Shown: positions 39,801-54,346, numbered from the stretch's first letter. The stretch: DNA of 64,000 nt from Luscinia megarhynchos (GCA_034336665.1 CM067570.1:21340002-21404001), one strand, 5' to 3'. A program made the numbers and translations. The notes: generated by a model not told the origin, from the letters alone.

Positions 39801-42433
39801 TAATTAATTAAATATATATATATTGTGTTTTAAACCTCTTGGTTAATACCCTTTTATATACTTGGAAGACAGCAAGCTTAAAGTAGAAATGAGAAGCTCT
39901 TCTTAATTCACAGTACTATACATCTCCGACAAATGTTTAGGAATATGGTTAAACTTTGGATTATTTTTGTGGAACAACTAATTGGGCAAGTGATCTCTTA
40001 TAAAATACTAAAGTTAATGTATTCTGCCATTAAGATTTCATATACAAAGAGAAGAAGCCTAGTGTGAAATTGTCACACAAGGAGCAGAAAGATGATTTTG
40101 CCTCTGTTTAAGTCATGCTTCAGATCATGTATGAAATTTTAGAGGCAGTTATTTTACACATGTAGGTACCTCCTGTGATGGGCATGGCTTCAAGCTTCTC
40201 ACCCTTTGATGGCTACAATGAGTAATTTCTGTCTACAGTTAGAAAATTACTGTATAAACAACAATTTAATGTTCTGTAAAAAAAAAAAAATACTAAATCA
40301 ATTTTAGCTAGCTTCCAAATGAAAGCATGATTCTCACTAAAAATATTTGAGCTGTACCAATACCTAAGTTAGTTACGTTTTTGCTTCCTGGAGAAATTTG
40401 CTCTTTAAACAAATAAGAGTTCTGATTGAACAAGATTCCTCCTATACAATAAATATGTAAGTACATCCTTAAATTTTATTAACATCTATTTCCTTGAAGC
40501 TAAATAAAATAAAGAATACTTTACAAAAGCCTTTTTATTGGGGTTATGCCTACTGGGCAAAGTTGAAACCACCCCAACAAAATGCGGGCCAAATTATGAA
40601 GTAATTTGAGTGAAACTTCTGTTGACCTTAAAAGGATTTTTACTTGATTAAAAATAATGGAATTTGGAACCAAGAAAATGTGATTCAAGGGGTGAATGAG
40701 AATGTGTTGTTACCACAGCAAGCCTTCCTTCCAGGGCTCTGCATGTGTGCGCAGAGTACAGGCAAGTGCAGGAAGAGTGTCCCATTTCTGCTCAACCTGA
40801 CTGCATTTTAATGCTTTCTTATTAGTCAAGCTGGAGGAGACAGGCAATGAGAAGGAAAGTTCTAATTAGTACATATATTTTGCTTTTGATAACTGTTCAA
40901 ATGGTAGATAGAACATTACCTACATTGGATGCATTTCGTACATACTGCTGATTGTTACAAGAGCTTACTTTAATGAAGTATTAAATTTGCATATAAAATT
41001 GTTTTCAGTAAAGTATGAAGAACTGGATCTGCTAATAGGCCTTGTTCTGGTTGGAAACCAAACGGAACCAAGAGTCCCAGATTGCCAGAAATAGGACAAT
41101 AAATATTTTTGGCACAATTTCAAAGGTGCATAATGCCAGACACAGACATGTAAAAGTAATGGCAAGCTCTACAGAGATTATAAAAGAAATAAAATCACAG
41201 TTCGTAATTCATATAATCATGTTAAATAGCAGGCTTATAAACCAATTCTTATAATAAAATCCACATGTAAAAGTATCTGTGATTTTATTCAGTTAAAGAT
41301 GACAAATATTAGGGCTCCCCTTGAAAGCAAATACATATCTTGAAAGCTGAAGGACAATGAACAGTTGCTTTGTGTTCATATTTAATGGTATAAACTCTCC
41401 TAGTCTTTTAATGTGTGCTTTTCAAATAACTTTTCAAAGAATGTGAAATTTTTCAAGTGTTCAGAATTTTAGAACATATTGCAGCTACTGAGTATCCTTT
41501 ACTATAGCTATGACTGCTTCAAGTTTAGATAATTTAAGATGTGAAATTACAGTCCCATCACGTGCAAAACTCCCAAGCAAAATTATTTTCTCATGGTATG
41601 TCATACTAATAAATGTCTGAAACAGAGCTTGAATTAATTACATTAGAAGGATGTCCAAAATATTCCCTTTCTCAAAATAAATGAAATTTATTTCATTAAA
41701 TGCATTTAGAGTTGGACAAAAAGCAGAACTTCTGCTGTAATCGGTCAAATAACTTCAAATGATAGTATTCAAAATCATTTCAAGCCTCCTTTGGCTACAT
41801 AGAGGTGCTTAGATAAAATTAATGTGCCTTGAATTTTAAAAACAGACTTGGGGTCTGGCATTTTGGAGCAGTATGTTGGGGTTTCATTGCACGTTTTCAG
41901 GGTACTCTCCACATTCTAGTTGTAAACTGACCCATAATCAGCCAGTGAGAAGCAAGGCCAATGATGAAGGTGTAATGAGTAAAGGTAGAATGCAGATGAG
42001 ATGTGGGGAAAGAGAAGAATTTGGAATAAAACTTTAGGGGTTTAGACAAAGCAAACCAGAAAAGAATGCATTAGAAAGGGCTGATTTTCCAGCAGAAGCA
42101 GCACATTAATTTGAGTGCTATTGAGAATAAAGGGAGTTACTAGAAAATACAAGTAGCATGAAGTGAAGTCTGGGACTTTTGTTTTAGGGCAAAATATTTT
42201 TTTTTGTTCTATCTGGGTTTTTTTATTAAGTGATATAAATTTATCAATACTAGATCAGTTCTTTTATGCCAGAAAATCAGAAAAAAATGCTGTAGTACAT
42301 TTTAGGTTTCTCAATGATCTAAATTCTTTATGAAGAATGGTAGTTTTACACATTCAATACACATTTCAGTATCTTCACTTTAAGACAGATAGGTGCTAAT
42401 CTCAAACCTATTAGCCTAAAGTACAATGAAAAC
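36896..42433. other. Intergenic DNA upstream of LNPK
   Basis: About 5.5 kb of AT-rich DNA with no recognisable gene. It contains a GC-richer patch at 38220-38520, degenerate TAT/TTA-rich simple sequence at 39600-39830 and a poly(A) run at 40279-40291. The 131-codon plus-strand frame at 38127-38522 resembles no protein I know. Confidence 0.7.
39600..39826. repeat. Degenerate T/A-rich simple repeat (ATT/ACT) ending in AT repeat
   Basis: A long stretch of scrambled ATT, TTA and TAC triplets ends in 'taattaattaaatatatata'. It codes for a Tyr/Cys-rich chance frame on the plus strand, which is not a gene. Confidence 0.75.
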
Positions 42434-42541
42434 TTAGTTACTCTCATTGGTAGCTGCCTGTCTTAGCAACTTGTTCTTCAAATCATCACAAGCTCCCTTC
42501 ATTTTCACAGGAGTTCTAGCACCATAGTACACTGAGAAGAC
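42434..42541 (-). other. Candidate exon of an unknown minus-strand transcript
   Basis: A strong acceptor, tatttttcacag|GTC, opens a segment at 42541. It reads for 35 codons, starting VFSVYYGARTPVKMKGACDD, to a TAA at 42434-42436; a possible donor GAGA|gtaact ends it at 42442. I do not recognise the peptide. It could be a terminal exon, part of a long non-coding RNA, or chance. Confidence 0.2.
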
Positions 42542-43204
42542 CTGTGAAAAATAACTATATTTGACAAATTGATAATTAAGTAGAATTGTTTTATTGATGT
42601 CTTCTTGATTGATGCTTTTTGTTTCTTTCCCTGTATATAAGATATATACAGTTTGGTGCTGTCTCTGTTTTATGCTTGAGTGACCTATGGCTAGCAAATT
42701 AGATCCTAGGATTCCTGGGAGCTTCCACAGCACAATTATCCCTCTCCTATTATATGACATAATAAATGATACCTCACTGATATATGCATTGACAAATAAT
42801 AGGCTTTTCTATTTGAATTGTTTGCTTACTCTTTGATTTACCAAGAAAACTTTCAGAAAAGCTTCAGGTGGGATACTGCAAGGGATCTGATTTTCAGCAA
42901 GTGCTAATTGTCTATCTTGACAAATATTTGAAAATCAAGGGGGTTTAAATTTAAAGAGCAGAGGAGTCCATTCATACTTGCTAAGTATTGTTTTTAAACT
43001 CAGCCTATGCATCTGCCTATTTTTTCCCAATTTTTAGGAAAATAACTTCTGAGGTATGTAAATTATTTTCCCTTTTTGTTATAATATAGCTTAAAATTAA
43101 CAGCCAAAATAAATCATTACATTATTGCTGAGAAAAGTGCAGGCACCACACATATTTCTAACAATCTATAAATGCATTCCTACAAAGTTGTTTATTGGAT
43201 AAGT

Positions 43205-43223
43205 CTGGCCATAAATTGGCCAG
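43205..43223. repeat. Short inverted repeat around a CATAAA core
   Basis: CTGGCC ataaatt GGCCAG: six-base perfect arms with a 7-base spacer. The core CATAAA resembles a posterior HOX site. Its small size means it could be chance. Confidence 0.5.
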
Positions 43224-43956
43224 GACACAGAGCTTTATATGAAAAAAGCAGAACATTGAACAAAAACGTTATATGTCCATGGTATTAGATTTAAAGTAAA
43301 GTAACCACAAACTCCTAAACATGAATCCCAAAACTCACAATCTTTATAATGAAAGGAAAAGACCACATCATATAACTGTCTTAGCCAGGCAATTCAGCAT
43401 TTAACTTGTTTATTTTTCAGTTAAACAAAATCCAAATATCTCCAGGGAAGACAATGCTAATAACAAACATAACCACATAAGCTTTGTATATGAAGTTCAA
43501 TTTTAGCTTTAGTAGGGCCTATCAAATTGGAAATTGTAGTAAAAAGCCAGTAAAACTTAATCAAATTCTGTCACAAGGATAGATTAGGCCTTTTGGTTTT
43601 ACCCATTTTGCTCCAGAATTTCTGGCCTGATCGTGAGTCCTGAAATACTTGCATATTCCTTTGATAATCATCTTAGCTTTGTAAATAATTTACCATATTC
43701 TTAGTAAGGAAATTCTATCTTAATAAGATAAATCCTGCTTAAAAAAATTAATTAGCCCATTAGAGAAAATGAAGTATATTTGCCTATTGTTTTTCGGGTG
43801 ATATTAAGAGTTTTCTTGAGTGTGTGAATTCCTACTGGTATAGCTGTTGTTGATTTCCCTAAGAAAAGGATCAGCCTGCTCATGGAATAGCCACCTGCAG
43901 CTTACTGATTTTAAAAAACTGATTTTAAACATTTCTTTAGCAGAAGAAGTATATGC

Positions 43957-43978
43957 ATTAATTAATTAATTAATTAGT
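43957..43978. repeat. (TTAA)n microsatellite
   Basis: 'attaattaattaattaatta': about five TTAA units in AT-rich DNA. Confidence 0.85.
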
Positions 43979-44691
43979 TTATATCTATAGTATTGACACT
44001 GCATAATAATTTGTATATAGCTATAGTAATTCTTTTCTTTTTCACACTGTACCTAAGTGCTTTTATTACACTGGCCACATCTTCTGTTCTTTAACATGTG
44101 CTTTCCTCAATTCAAGAATTATGTTGGTTTGTTTTTTTGGGTTTTTTTGAGTGTTGCATGAAATTATACCCTCATCTTTCATCTGTCTGGGATATTTTAT
44201 CTGCATACTTCCCCAGAATTTGTTAGGGTTCTACACAGTGGTAGGGATGCACCCCTAAGGCAGGACTGAGACCTGCTCATTCCATGACACACATCTTCGT
44301 AATTATTGACAACTTTAATTGATTCTTTCAACTCTTGTCCCTTGCAGTGTTTGAATACCAGCAGAGTTGAAGGATGGAATATGCTTTTGTCTGTGCTGCT
44401 GCATTATCTGAACCGTGCATTGGTCTAGGAGATTGTCTCATCCATCTAATTTTGTAACACCTGAGCCTTCCAAAGCAACAGCTTGTGTAGGGTGTCATAA
44501 TGAAGACATTCCAGAGATTCTGACTTTTAGGAGTAGACTACTTGAAGCATTAAATGGAGGCACTTAGAACTGAAAGTGTTAAACATCTCAAAAATTGAAG
44601 ACTCCTCTGCTCCAACATAATCTTTGGACATTCAGAACTTTCCTCACTACCTCCTTGCTTTATTGAAAGTTTTTTTTAGTCATTAACTTAC

Positions 44692-44797
44692 ATCACATTG
44701 CATACATTTTTACATTTTGAGCTAAATTTTGTCTTCAGATGAGCTGAAGACTGCTCTTTGACTTCAGCAGAATTTTGTGCGAGGATATCTACAGCCT
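44692..44797 (-). other. Candidate exon of an unknown minus-strand transcript
   Basis: The acceptor ctctaccacag|AGG and the donor GAT|gtaagt bound a 106-nt segment. It is open in one frame, AVDILAQNSAEVKEQSSAHL and on. The phase does not join to the 42.5-kb candidate in its open frame, which speaks against one coding mRNA. The peptide is not recognised. Confidence 0.17.
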
Positions 44798-47700
44798 CTG
44801 TGGTAGAGCACACGGCTTCTCTCGTGACAGAAATCACAGAACAAGCCTTGCTGGGTTTCAGAGAGATCCTAGAGTAAGAGCTGCCACCCTCGTTCTTTAC
44901 CCCAGATCTCAAACAAGAGAAAGGGCACTTCCCTGGTGCTCATAATTGTGACAGCTCTCATGGCACATATATAAAATACTCTCATTTCCAGAAAGATCTG
45001 CGTCTCATCTACTTACACATCCACCAACCAACAGTTCCTGCAGCTCATATTACATCTCCCAGAAAGTCATTTTGGTTAACTATGAGAACACACAGAAGAA
45101 CAGGATTAACAGAGGTTGGAACCCCTTCATCCACAGCCTCAAAACCAGACTGGTGCCAAAACCAGGCTCGTGACCCTGGTCCCCCACTTTGGGCCTGAGC
45201 TGGTCTTGCCCTGCTGTGGCCAAACACTACAAGGGAGGCTTTAATTCCCAGCACATGGGGAAAACCACTTATCTACATGTCAGAAATGTTTTGAGGAACT
45301 GATATCTAATTAATTGTGCTTTTTTAAATCTTTGTCTTTGACATGAGGATTCAGTGATCCACCACCTGCATACAATTAAGAGCAGCAGTTTGGCATAATA
45401 GGGTGAGGAACTTTTAATGGGTGTTTATAGGTTAAAAGCATCAACCTCTCTTTTAAATTAAAAGAGAAGTAGAATAAGTAGTAATTGCTAAAAGATAATT
45501 CAAATTCAAAATGCCCTTAGAAGAGGGAGATCTTATCCTGGAAGCTTCATAATGCCAGGCATTCAAAAGACCTCTGTGTTCCAGTATCACCAATAAGGAG
45601 AGTGGGAAGCTGCTCTTTAAAATTTTAATCTGAGAAGAAAAAAAATCAAGTTGCATTAGCATTTTTTAGCTGCTTGATAGCTTAAAAACATTCCAGCTAA
45701 AGGGTCTAGATTGAGGTATGTGAGGCAAAAACAAATATTTCTCCATAAAATGGCTACACTAGCATAAAGAGAAATACTTAGTATACTCAAGGTGGGAATT
45801 CAGGGAATAGTATTTTTTGCTTTTTTAACAGGAAATACTGTTTAGGCATTTTATATAGGGGGTTCTGCATTTGAGAGGGGATAATTTGCTCTAAAATATG
45901 TGGGCAACAAGCCTAAATTCTCTAATTGAGTAGTTTGCTTATAACCCCAGGCCATTAGGTGAATGTAAACTATTACAGGCTTAGTAAGAAAATAGTCCCA
46001 TTAGGATTTTTGTATTTGTATGTGGTTGTGGGTTAGTGTGACTGTTTCCAAAAGGATGGATTAATGAAAAGGTCCTTTTTTCCTGAATTTGCAAATACTC
46101 ACACTTTTTGAAATACCCACTCAAATTAAGCTGGAAATTTATTTTTTTTATTATTCTATCAAAAAATACCAGATCAAGGCTTAGCTATTAGTTTCAGTGT
46201 GAGTTATCTAGGATAAATCACAGGTATGTTTGGAATCTTTGCAAAACAAATATTCCTAATGAAATAATAATTCAGGTTTTATCCATATTTCTTAAACTGT
46301 CCTTAATTTTAAGTGCCAGCCATTAGTGCAACAAAAATGTCCTCTGGGAAAACCATGGTCTTTCTGCAATTGTTTTTAGCTTTCCTGCTTTGTACATGTA
46401 CTTCAACTGCTACTGCTAAGGTGTCACACAAGCTGCTTGTAGACTCATATTTCTATAAGAGAGGAGACAACTTTATGTGCAGCTTCTTTTATACTACTGG
46501 TATTAAATCTTGTACTTTTCACTACATAATACATCTCTCTCTTGTACTGTCTATTGCTTTTCCTGTTCCCAGGCAAATCTTAGTCTATTACTTTTTTTTT
46601 TTCCTGGCCACACTATGTACAAAATATAATAGGATGTTAAGAAGAGGAAACATATCTTCAATTAAAAGTAATAGTAATGGAAGACCTACATATAAAGATA
46701 TATTAGAAGTCAGCCCTAAATTCATTGTCAGCTTTCAGCATCCTGCCTCCTTTTCACAAAACCTAAGAACCAAGAGTTATGAGAAACTACAAAGTCTATG
46801 AAACGAGGAAAGTCCTGTAATGGATTTGATGCAGGAAAAGGTAAAGAAAAAGTACTTGTGTCAATGGTGCCTAAACTCCAAGGGAAAAATGTGATGACAG
46901 AGATAGATAATTCCACAAATTAAACCAAGGAGGGGTGTAAGTTGCTCAGAGTCCCTCGGACTCTAGAAAATATTCACCTAGCATTAGAAATGCCTGAAGG
47001 CTGTTGCAGTATTCATAGGAGTTGACCAGTTTATCAATACAGTAGGGACTGTAATGATTAAAACAAAGAAGCTCAAATCAGAACGTTTTTGTATCCAGGC
47101 CAAGTAAAACTGAAATTATATGCTGGAAAAGGAAGCTACACATTGAAAAAAAAAGGTGATACATACAATCTGCTTGCTTGGGGAATTAGAGGGAATAACC
47201 CCAAGTGCAGCTTCCTGTAGAATTAGGAAACTATGTAAAGGGGATTTATTAAAAAATGGATGGTCACATGGCTTGTATTGTTTCTCCTATAACATCAAAA
47301 GATTTTAAGTTGATGATGTTTTCTCCATTATACCAGCAATATGAGGGATTTTGTCCATCGAGTAAAAGAGTGTGATAAATAGGTAATCCTTTTTGTGAGG
47401 GTTTAAAAAAGGTTAAAAGCACTTCAAGTCCAATAAAATAAAGTGAAAATAAAGCAGAATACGCATAGAAATGCAGTCAGGAGGGAGTGCTATGTGCAAT
47501 AGTGTGTTGCTCTGACTACATCTGAAAGATCTGATATAGATGGCAAAGAAAACAGCAAAGGGCAAAAACTGAGCATTATAATTTGAATAGGTTACCAGGA
47601 TATCATTTGAGAGAAAACATGAAGATTTCAGATTTTTTTTTAAGGCAATCTTCTTGGCATAACATTCAATCTTTTCTACTCACACAGAAAGTCCTCCACA

Positions 47701-48350
47701 GGCATCCCTATACCCTCATCCTTCCTGTCCCATACTGTGTGCACAAAACCTGGGAGCTTGGAAATTCAGGTGTCTCAGATCTCAATCCCATGGCCTGGAT
47801 CCACATGATTCACAGTTGCAGCCACCAGCAATTGCAGTGAAAGGGCAAGGTTCATTCAAAGCACCTCTAAAACCCTATCAGTGCATGCAGCAAGCAGGTC
47901 TGCCATGTGGAGGTGGACTGTGTTCACTGCACATAGATCTCCAGAGAAATTATTTACTAAGCCCTTGCACATTGCCACTCAGGATATGGGAAATAAGAGG
48001 CATGTTTATTGGTCAAAATGGAAAAAAGCACATACCTAATTCGAGGACAACTCTGCTAGTCTTGTTTGTCTGACAAAAGGCTTTAAGATTGGGGTTTATT
48101 TTTCTACTTTAGAGAAAACACCCTTGAATTTCCTGCAGTAGAAAGAGGCTGTGCTGGCAATGGTTTTCTGCAAAAGGCTACTGCTCTGAGTCTGATATCT
48201 TACTTAAGAGCTGTCCCACTCTCCCCAGAAGAGAAGGTGCACTATGAACATTCATCAATTTGCCTCTGATGGTACTTCTGAATTTCCCAGCCTCTGGTTC
48301 TTCCCATCCATCTGACCGACTGAGAAAAAATGCTCAACAGTGACAGAGAA

Positions 48351-48400
48351 ATGTCTCAGTCTGATGCAGATGTCTCAGTTGTGATGCAAATGTCTCTCTC
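48351..48400. repeat. Imperfect tandem repeat, 19-20-bp unit
   Basis: 'atgtctcagtctgatgcag' recurs as 'atgtctcagttgtgatgcaa', then a partial 'atgtctctc'. A local duplication of about 2.5 copies. Confidence 0.75.
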
Positions 48401-51400
48401 ATTTAGTTTTGCTACCACCTCCTTTCCTATTCCCCACCTCCCCATTCACAATCTGGTTGTCTCTTTCAGATTTTCTAGTGTTAAGACAAATTCTCCTCAG
48501 CAGCATTTGAATCCTTTCTTCCAGTTGCTCTCTTGCCTGTCCTACTATAAATATTTGCAAAACAGGGAATTCGGACCAAATATTGCAAAATGTCTGTAGT
48601 CATTGTATGTGTGAGGATCAGGCTCCATATGCAGATACCACAAAATTTTCTAAGATACATTAATTGTTCAAGAAGTCTGAATAAAATAGCAATAATCAGT
48701 TAGCCTTAGAAAGTAAATATTATGAAGCAAAATGTAATAGAGGCAATGGAGACTAAATTTTGTCGAGAAAATAATAGATATTTATTTCCTTCAGAAGTTT
48801 TATGAAGGAAATTCCACGTGCTGGATACCTCTGAAAATCAAACTATATCTCACTGTGAAATGAGATGCACTTAGTTGCCTTCTCTCAAAAGTGTTCTTAT
48901 TTGCCCCATATAATTTCTCAGTGAAGATTGCTCAGGGCAAGCTAAAACAAAAATAAGTGTTGGCTATCAATATTTTAGTCTAAAACATATATGGCAAAGC
49001 AGTGACATGGCAGGGATGAAGATGCACAAACAAATTAATTTTCAATAAATCCTCCACTCTATTCCTACAGAATTCCATATTGTTTTACCCCAGCTCAGCT
49101 TTTCCACTGCTACCCTGGGGATGAGTTTGAGCTGGTGTAAAGGGAGGGAGCCCTGGAGCAAAGCTGCCTTGGTGGCTCTGAGCAGGTCTCTCAGCCTGGC
49201 TGTGCAGGGACATTCTCCATGGGACACTCTGCCCTTCTGTAACCAGGAGCTGCTGTGTGCTGTGCTGTCCATCCGTGATCTTAATCTCTTTTTAGCCCTT
49301 TTGACTTGAAATCTTAATGTCATTGTAGCTTTAAAGTGTTCTTTGGGATTATGTTTAGAGAACAATGAATTCACAAGAGAGTTGATTTTAAAAGTACAGG
49401 CTGGGCATAAACCTTACCTACTACGTAGTCGTATCGTGGATACAGGAACTGTATCTAGCTTAAACCCAGGGAAGAAAGCCCCAGGATCAAAGCCAGACTT
49501 TGTAGACATATTTAATTATGTATTACTGGTAAAGCAATAAAAGCTTACAATATGGGCTCTATTCACAAAAAGGACATTGTTTTGTCATGTTCTTCTTGTA
49601 AATTCCTTATGCATGACTCAAAGTGTCATTTTACATGAGATTCATAAAGACAAATGTCAGTTCTACATGGGTGTACCAACGTGTTACAGAGTTTAATCAG
49701 AAGCAAATGTGTATGCTGAAATCATATGTGTCATTAAGAGCATTTTTGCCCATAAATCGAAACTCCTATTATGGACAACAGGCTGAGCTCCTATGCAATA
49801 AAGCTGCACTAGGCCTTCTGCATTTCCTGGGAAAGTTTACCAAATCATTTCAGAATGCAGTTATGAAACACAGTGTTCTATAGGGGAACTATTATCTCAG
49901 GGAAGTGCTTCAGGAAGAGTCTGCATACTTAGCATTTGTAATTCCACTTCAGGTACTGTCAGAGAAAAAGGCCTTTAATAATGTATGGCACCAGAGACCA
50001 TCATAAGAGTTCAGGTTTAGTCTTTATTTAAAAAGTTAAAGTAGCTAGTGGGTAAAAAACTTTGGGTGAAATAATTAGGAGGTGTGTTATTGGGGAAGAG
50101 TTGAAGGCCAATAAAACAAGGATAGGTAGATGCTGAAGTATCATGAAATAGAACACTGACAAAATGCTGAACAGTAACTTTCATAGCTATCACAGGGAGG
50201 CATCAATGCATCACAACTGCATTGGAAAAATTAATAGAGAGCTTGCTTTTAAATGCTGCCTTATGGCAGCAGTAAATGAAAATAAACCAGAATCTTTAAA
50301 AGTACTAGTTACAGAAACAATAATGGTCAAAGATTAACTTAAAGGAAATAGAAATGCTATAATTCTTCCTGTAGCACATATAATCTCCCAATTTATTATG
50401 CTTTATAACCATACATCACCTAATTTCTGTTAGCAAATAAATCAGAATTTACTGGTAAAGAAATACAAGTAAGTAAATAATAATGAGACGAAGATTACCA
50501 GAGGAAAATCAGCACCTGAAAGACAAAAGAACACATGGCTTGTTTATATTTTTAATGCATAGTTAGAAAGTCTGAAAATATCACAGACATCCAGGAAGCA
50601 AACTGATAATATGCATTCAGAAAGGAAAAGCAAGCACATCACTGTCTTTTGTGAAACACTTTTCCTAACCTGCAATCCTCATGTATTGCTGACATGTGTT
50701 GACTCTGCACATGAAACTGTCTATTGTGAAAGAGATACCCAGGGAAAATCAATTTGTTTCAAAAGGTTGTTAATACTAATGAACAGTATTTGAATCTTAG
50801 AAAGCAAAAAGCACTCAGAGTTAGATTCTTACTTCTGATCTACATCTTGGTTGATTGCACTATAAAGTATTTTATTGCAAAATGGAGCAAAAGCCAGACT
50901 CTTGATTCCACTTGCTGTTTCTGTTCCTCTGTTTTTTGACTGCTTAGTGGAATTTAAAATTTAAATTATCATTCCCACCAGTGTTGCCAGACACAGACAT
51001 GGGGGAAATATTTGCCCCACAGGATAACACCATAGGGATCATACTCCCTGAACATTTCCCTGCCATGACATCTCCCTCTTCTCCCACCACATGTATTTCC
51101 CCAGATTGAGAACTGTAGGAACAGAAAAAAAGTTTTAAATAGTGGTGGTGATCATCTCCCATCTATACAGAGAAAGAGTCAAGTTCAGAAGGTTTTTCTT
51201 CATTTATGGAGCTGAAGATGTGACCATGGTGAATAAAAGTAATTCCCTACTGGCAGTGAAGTGGTGAACTGATCCCTGCATTTACCCACTGAGGACTGTT
51301 TCTTACAACTTTTAGTCAGCTTTCTTTCACAACATTGGCTCTCAGGATAACCCAAGTTTGGATTTCCTGCTGAGCAAAGCCAGACAGAAACCAGGATGTG

Positions 51401-54284
51401 GTGCTAAGGTGCAAGGCAGAAACTGGGAGAGCTTGTGGGGGGCAGCTGGGTGACACCCTCACATGGATCAGGGCATCGTGCAGGTCTGCAAAATGCATCC
51501 TTCCTGCTTTAAAACCCTTTACCTATGTAGGAGAGTTCTGATGTGTCTGGGACTTGTTCCTACTTAAAGTATCATCAAAGTGTCCATCTGAAGGAAAATT
51601 ATCTCTTGTAGATGTCACTGGCACCAGATCTAATTTGTTGCTATATAGTGTAGGGATGGATTTCCTTGTACCTCCACAGGGAAGTGTTTTCTGTTCCTTT
51701 TTGCTTAGAAAAAAAATTGCATGCAAATCATATTAGGGATTTTTTCAGTCTTTTTCATTTCTTTTTTTCCTCTAACCTGAGTTAGAATTCAGTTCAAGTA
51801 TATGTAAATTATCCCACAGAAAACTAAATATAGCAACAACTGAGAGAGATTAGATGAGACTGTGTGATGTTTTTGTGAGCTGCAATTAGACAGCCAGCAG
51901 CTTCCCTTGTAAATACCAGACTTTAAAGGATAAAAGGCCAGTGAATGTTTCCTTCAATAAAGTGCCTTGGGAAAAAAACACTCTTTGCTTGCCAAGTGGG
52001 CTCAGAAAATAATTTCAGATGGCTCATTCCAAATTCATTGTATTTTTACCCGTGTGTGAATGCAAATTTTTAGGAATGACTAACAGGTTTTCTTTCCCCC
52101 CCGAGTTAGAAAGAGTTATAGCACAGTAGGATTCTCCTTGGAGTGAAATTTCCTCCTTTAGCAAGGGACTCACCTAGGACTGTGCCTTGCCTACACTTGT
52201 TAAAGCTTTCTTTAGGTGCTTTGAGGTGTGCTTGACCCCTGAGTGAGTATTCTGCAAAGGAGGATATGTAACTGAGATTGCTACTGATCTCATCAGGCTG
52301 CAGCTCAGCCCTTGGCAGGAGGTGTCACCTCTCTCATCATTTGCTTCTGCTGATACAGGACACCACAGGGCTCTCTTCAGGTTCAGTCACTTGCTACAGA
52401 GGAACTTTACAGGGTGGGGAAAATGCCCACAAACGAGAGATAAATAAAATTAATAAAAACTAATGTTCGGTTCTAGGAAGATAAGTAAAATTAACAAATA
52501 TTAATGTTCAGTTGTAATTTTGCCTTGCTACATTTTGTCGTGTTCTGGGTAGTTGATGGAAACAAATCATGCCATGAGCAAATTAAACCTGCAACAAGAT
52601 TTCACAAATGTTGAACTTTACAAAACATTCCAACATTACAAAAATGTTGAATATTTCATCTCAGTATATACAGCTTATCTTCTAATTTTTCTCCTGCTAT
52701 GATTATTTGGCAGAAAAAAGGTTGGATACATTTAGTAGAAGAAAGTACAGCCCCCTTGAGATTCAAAAGTTGTTTCTGGTTTTGCTGTGAAATCTCTCTT
52801 TGGCTAGTCACCCAGTGCAGGTCACTGTTTTTCCATTTTTCAGATAATAATAATACAACTTATCTGTTTTCAACCATTACTACAAGAATTTCTAATTTTC
52901 CAGAAATAGTTTTGTGTCACTGACTGAAGAATTGTATAAAAAGAAGATAATAAGTTTAAAAACCCTACTATTTCTGCTTATGTCACTGAAATTATTGCAT
53001 TTAGGGAGCTTCAGAAGAGTGATACTGTAATTAGAATGTAAAAACTAATGCATGTCATAATTTAAACTGTCCATAAGAGAAATGGGAAGAAATAGAGACA
53101 TCATGTTTTTAGACAAGTAGTTTGATAATAATATAATAAAAGAAAAAATACTCCTCAATTACATTTTATGCATGGAAAATTATTTGCATATGTGAGGAAG
53201 AGCTACTGACTTAAAAAGCAAAAGGAAGGATGAATCTCATACTCACTTCACAGAATTACTGAGTTCCTAATTTCCCTCTAATGTTTTATATTCTTTAAGG
53301 ATTCTGCTTAGAATTGACTTTCCTGTTCTACTTTTGTACTGTAGGTACATTATATGAAGCACAATGTATTTTCCAAATGGTGAATACTATGAATTGCTCT
53401 TCTGAAAGAAGCAATAATAGCCCAAAAGCTGAAATTGTTCAAAACCTCACAAGACAGCCCAGGCAGTCTTTTAGCAACACAAGTGGTGCCTCCTTTTCCA
53501 CCAGGAAAACTCATCTCAGGAATCTCAGGCACCTGCAAGTTCCATACTGAAACACACTGAACTGGAAAAGGTCTCCAGGGGCTACTAAAGGAAAAAAGAA
53601 GGGGGGCTTAAAGCATAAATACTGAGAAATTTATTATTTTAATATTAAGGTAAAATCAGCCTAACAAGAAAAATCAAAATGTCAGGTTATGTCCTTTAGG
53701 ATTTTCAAGGCCATGCCAAGGCAAGGCGTGGTGACCTTGGTCTTGCTTCAGCTGTCAGAGCAGTTGGATTTGGCTCTGGGAGCATCACCCAAGGAAAAGG
53801 CCAGCCTGCCTTTGGGGGAAGGGAGGGGACAGAGACACAAAAAGTTACATGGTCCCTTTCAGTGCAGTATTGCTGTCTCGTTCCCCAAAACCTCATTTGA
53901 ATAACAGTGGCTCCTGAAAATGTGTAAATTCGCCACCCTTTTAATGGTGGGTTGTATTTTAAGGTAAGTGTCTGGACGTTCAGATTCTAGTGAGGATTCT
54001 GGAATACCATCTGGACTTAATTTGACCTTTCTAACATCCAGATTTTATAGAGATAAAATTATGAAAGACAAGAAAACATACACATACAATAGCAAGGGAC
54101 TAGAGGTGTCCTATGAAATGGAAACAAAACAAAACAAAATTATCATGACCTTGTGACAATAGGATGCCTGTTACTGCAACAAGTTTAATTTAAGCTTTAT
54201 GCAATAAAAAGAATGATAAACCTAAACAATCAAATTCCAGATAGACCATGTAATACCTAGGTCAAAATAAATGAAAAACATCTT

Positions 54285-54346
54285 TCTAAAAAAAAAACAA
54301 AAAAAAAACCAAAAAAAAACCAAAACAAAACAACAACAAAAAACCA
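54285..54346. repeat. A-rich simple repeat with AAC interruptions
   Basis: Runs of A broken by CC or C, ending in AAC repeats. Possibly the tail of a decayed retroposon, but no body is recognisable to its left. Confidence 0.8.
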
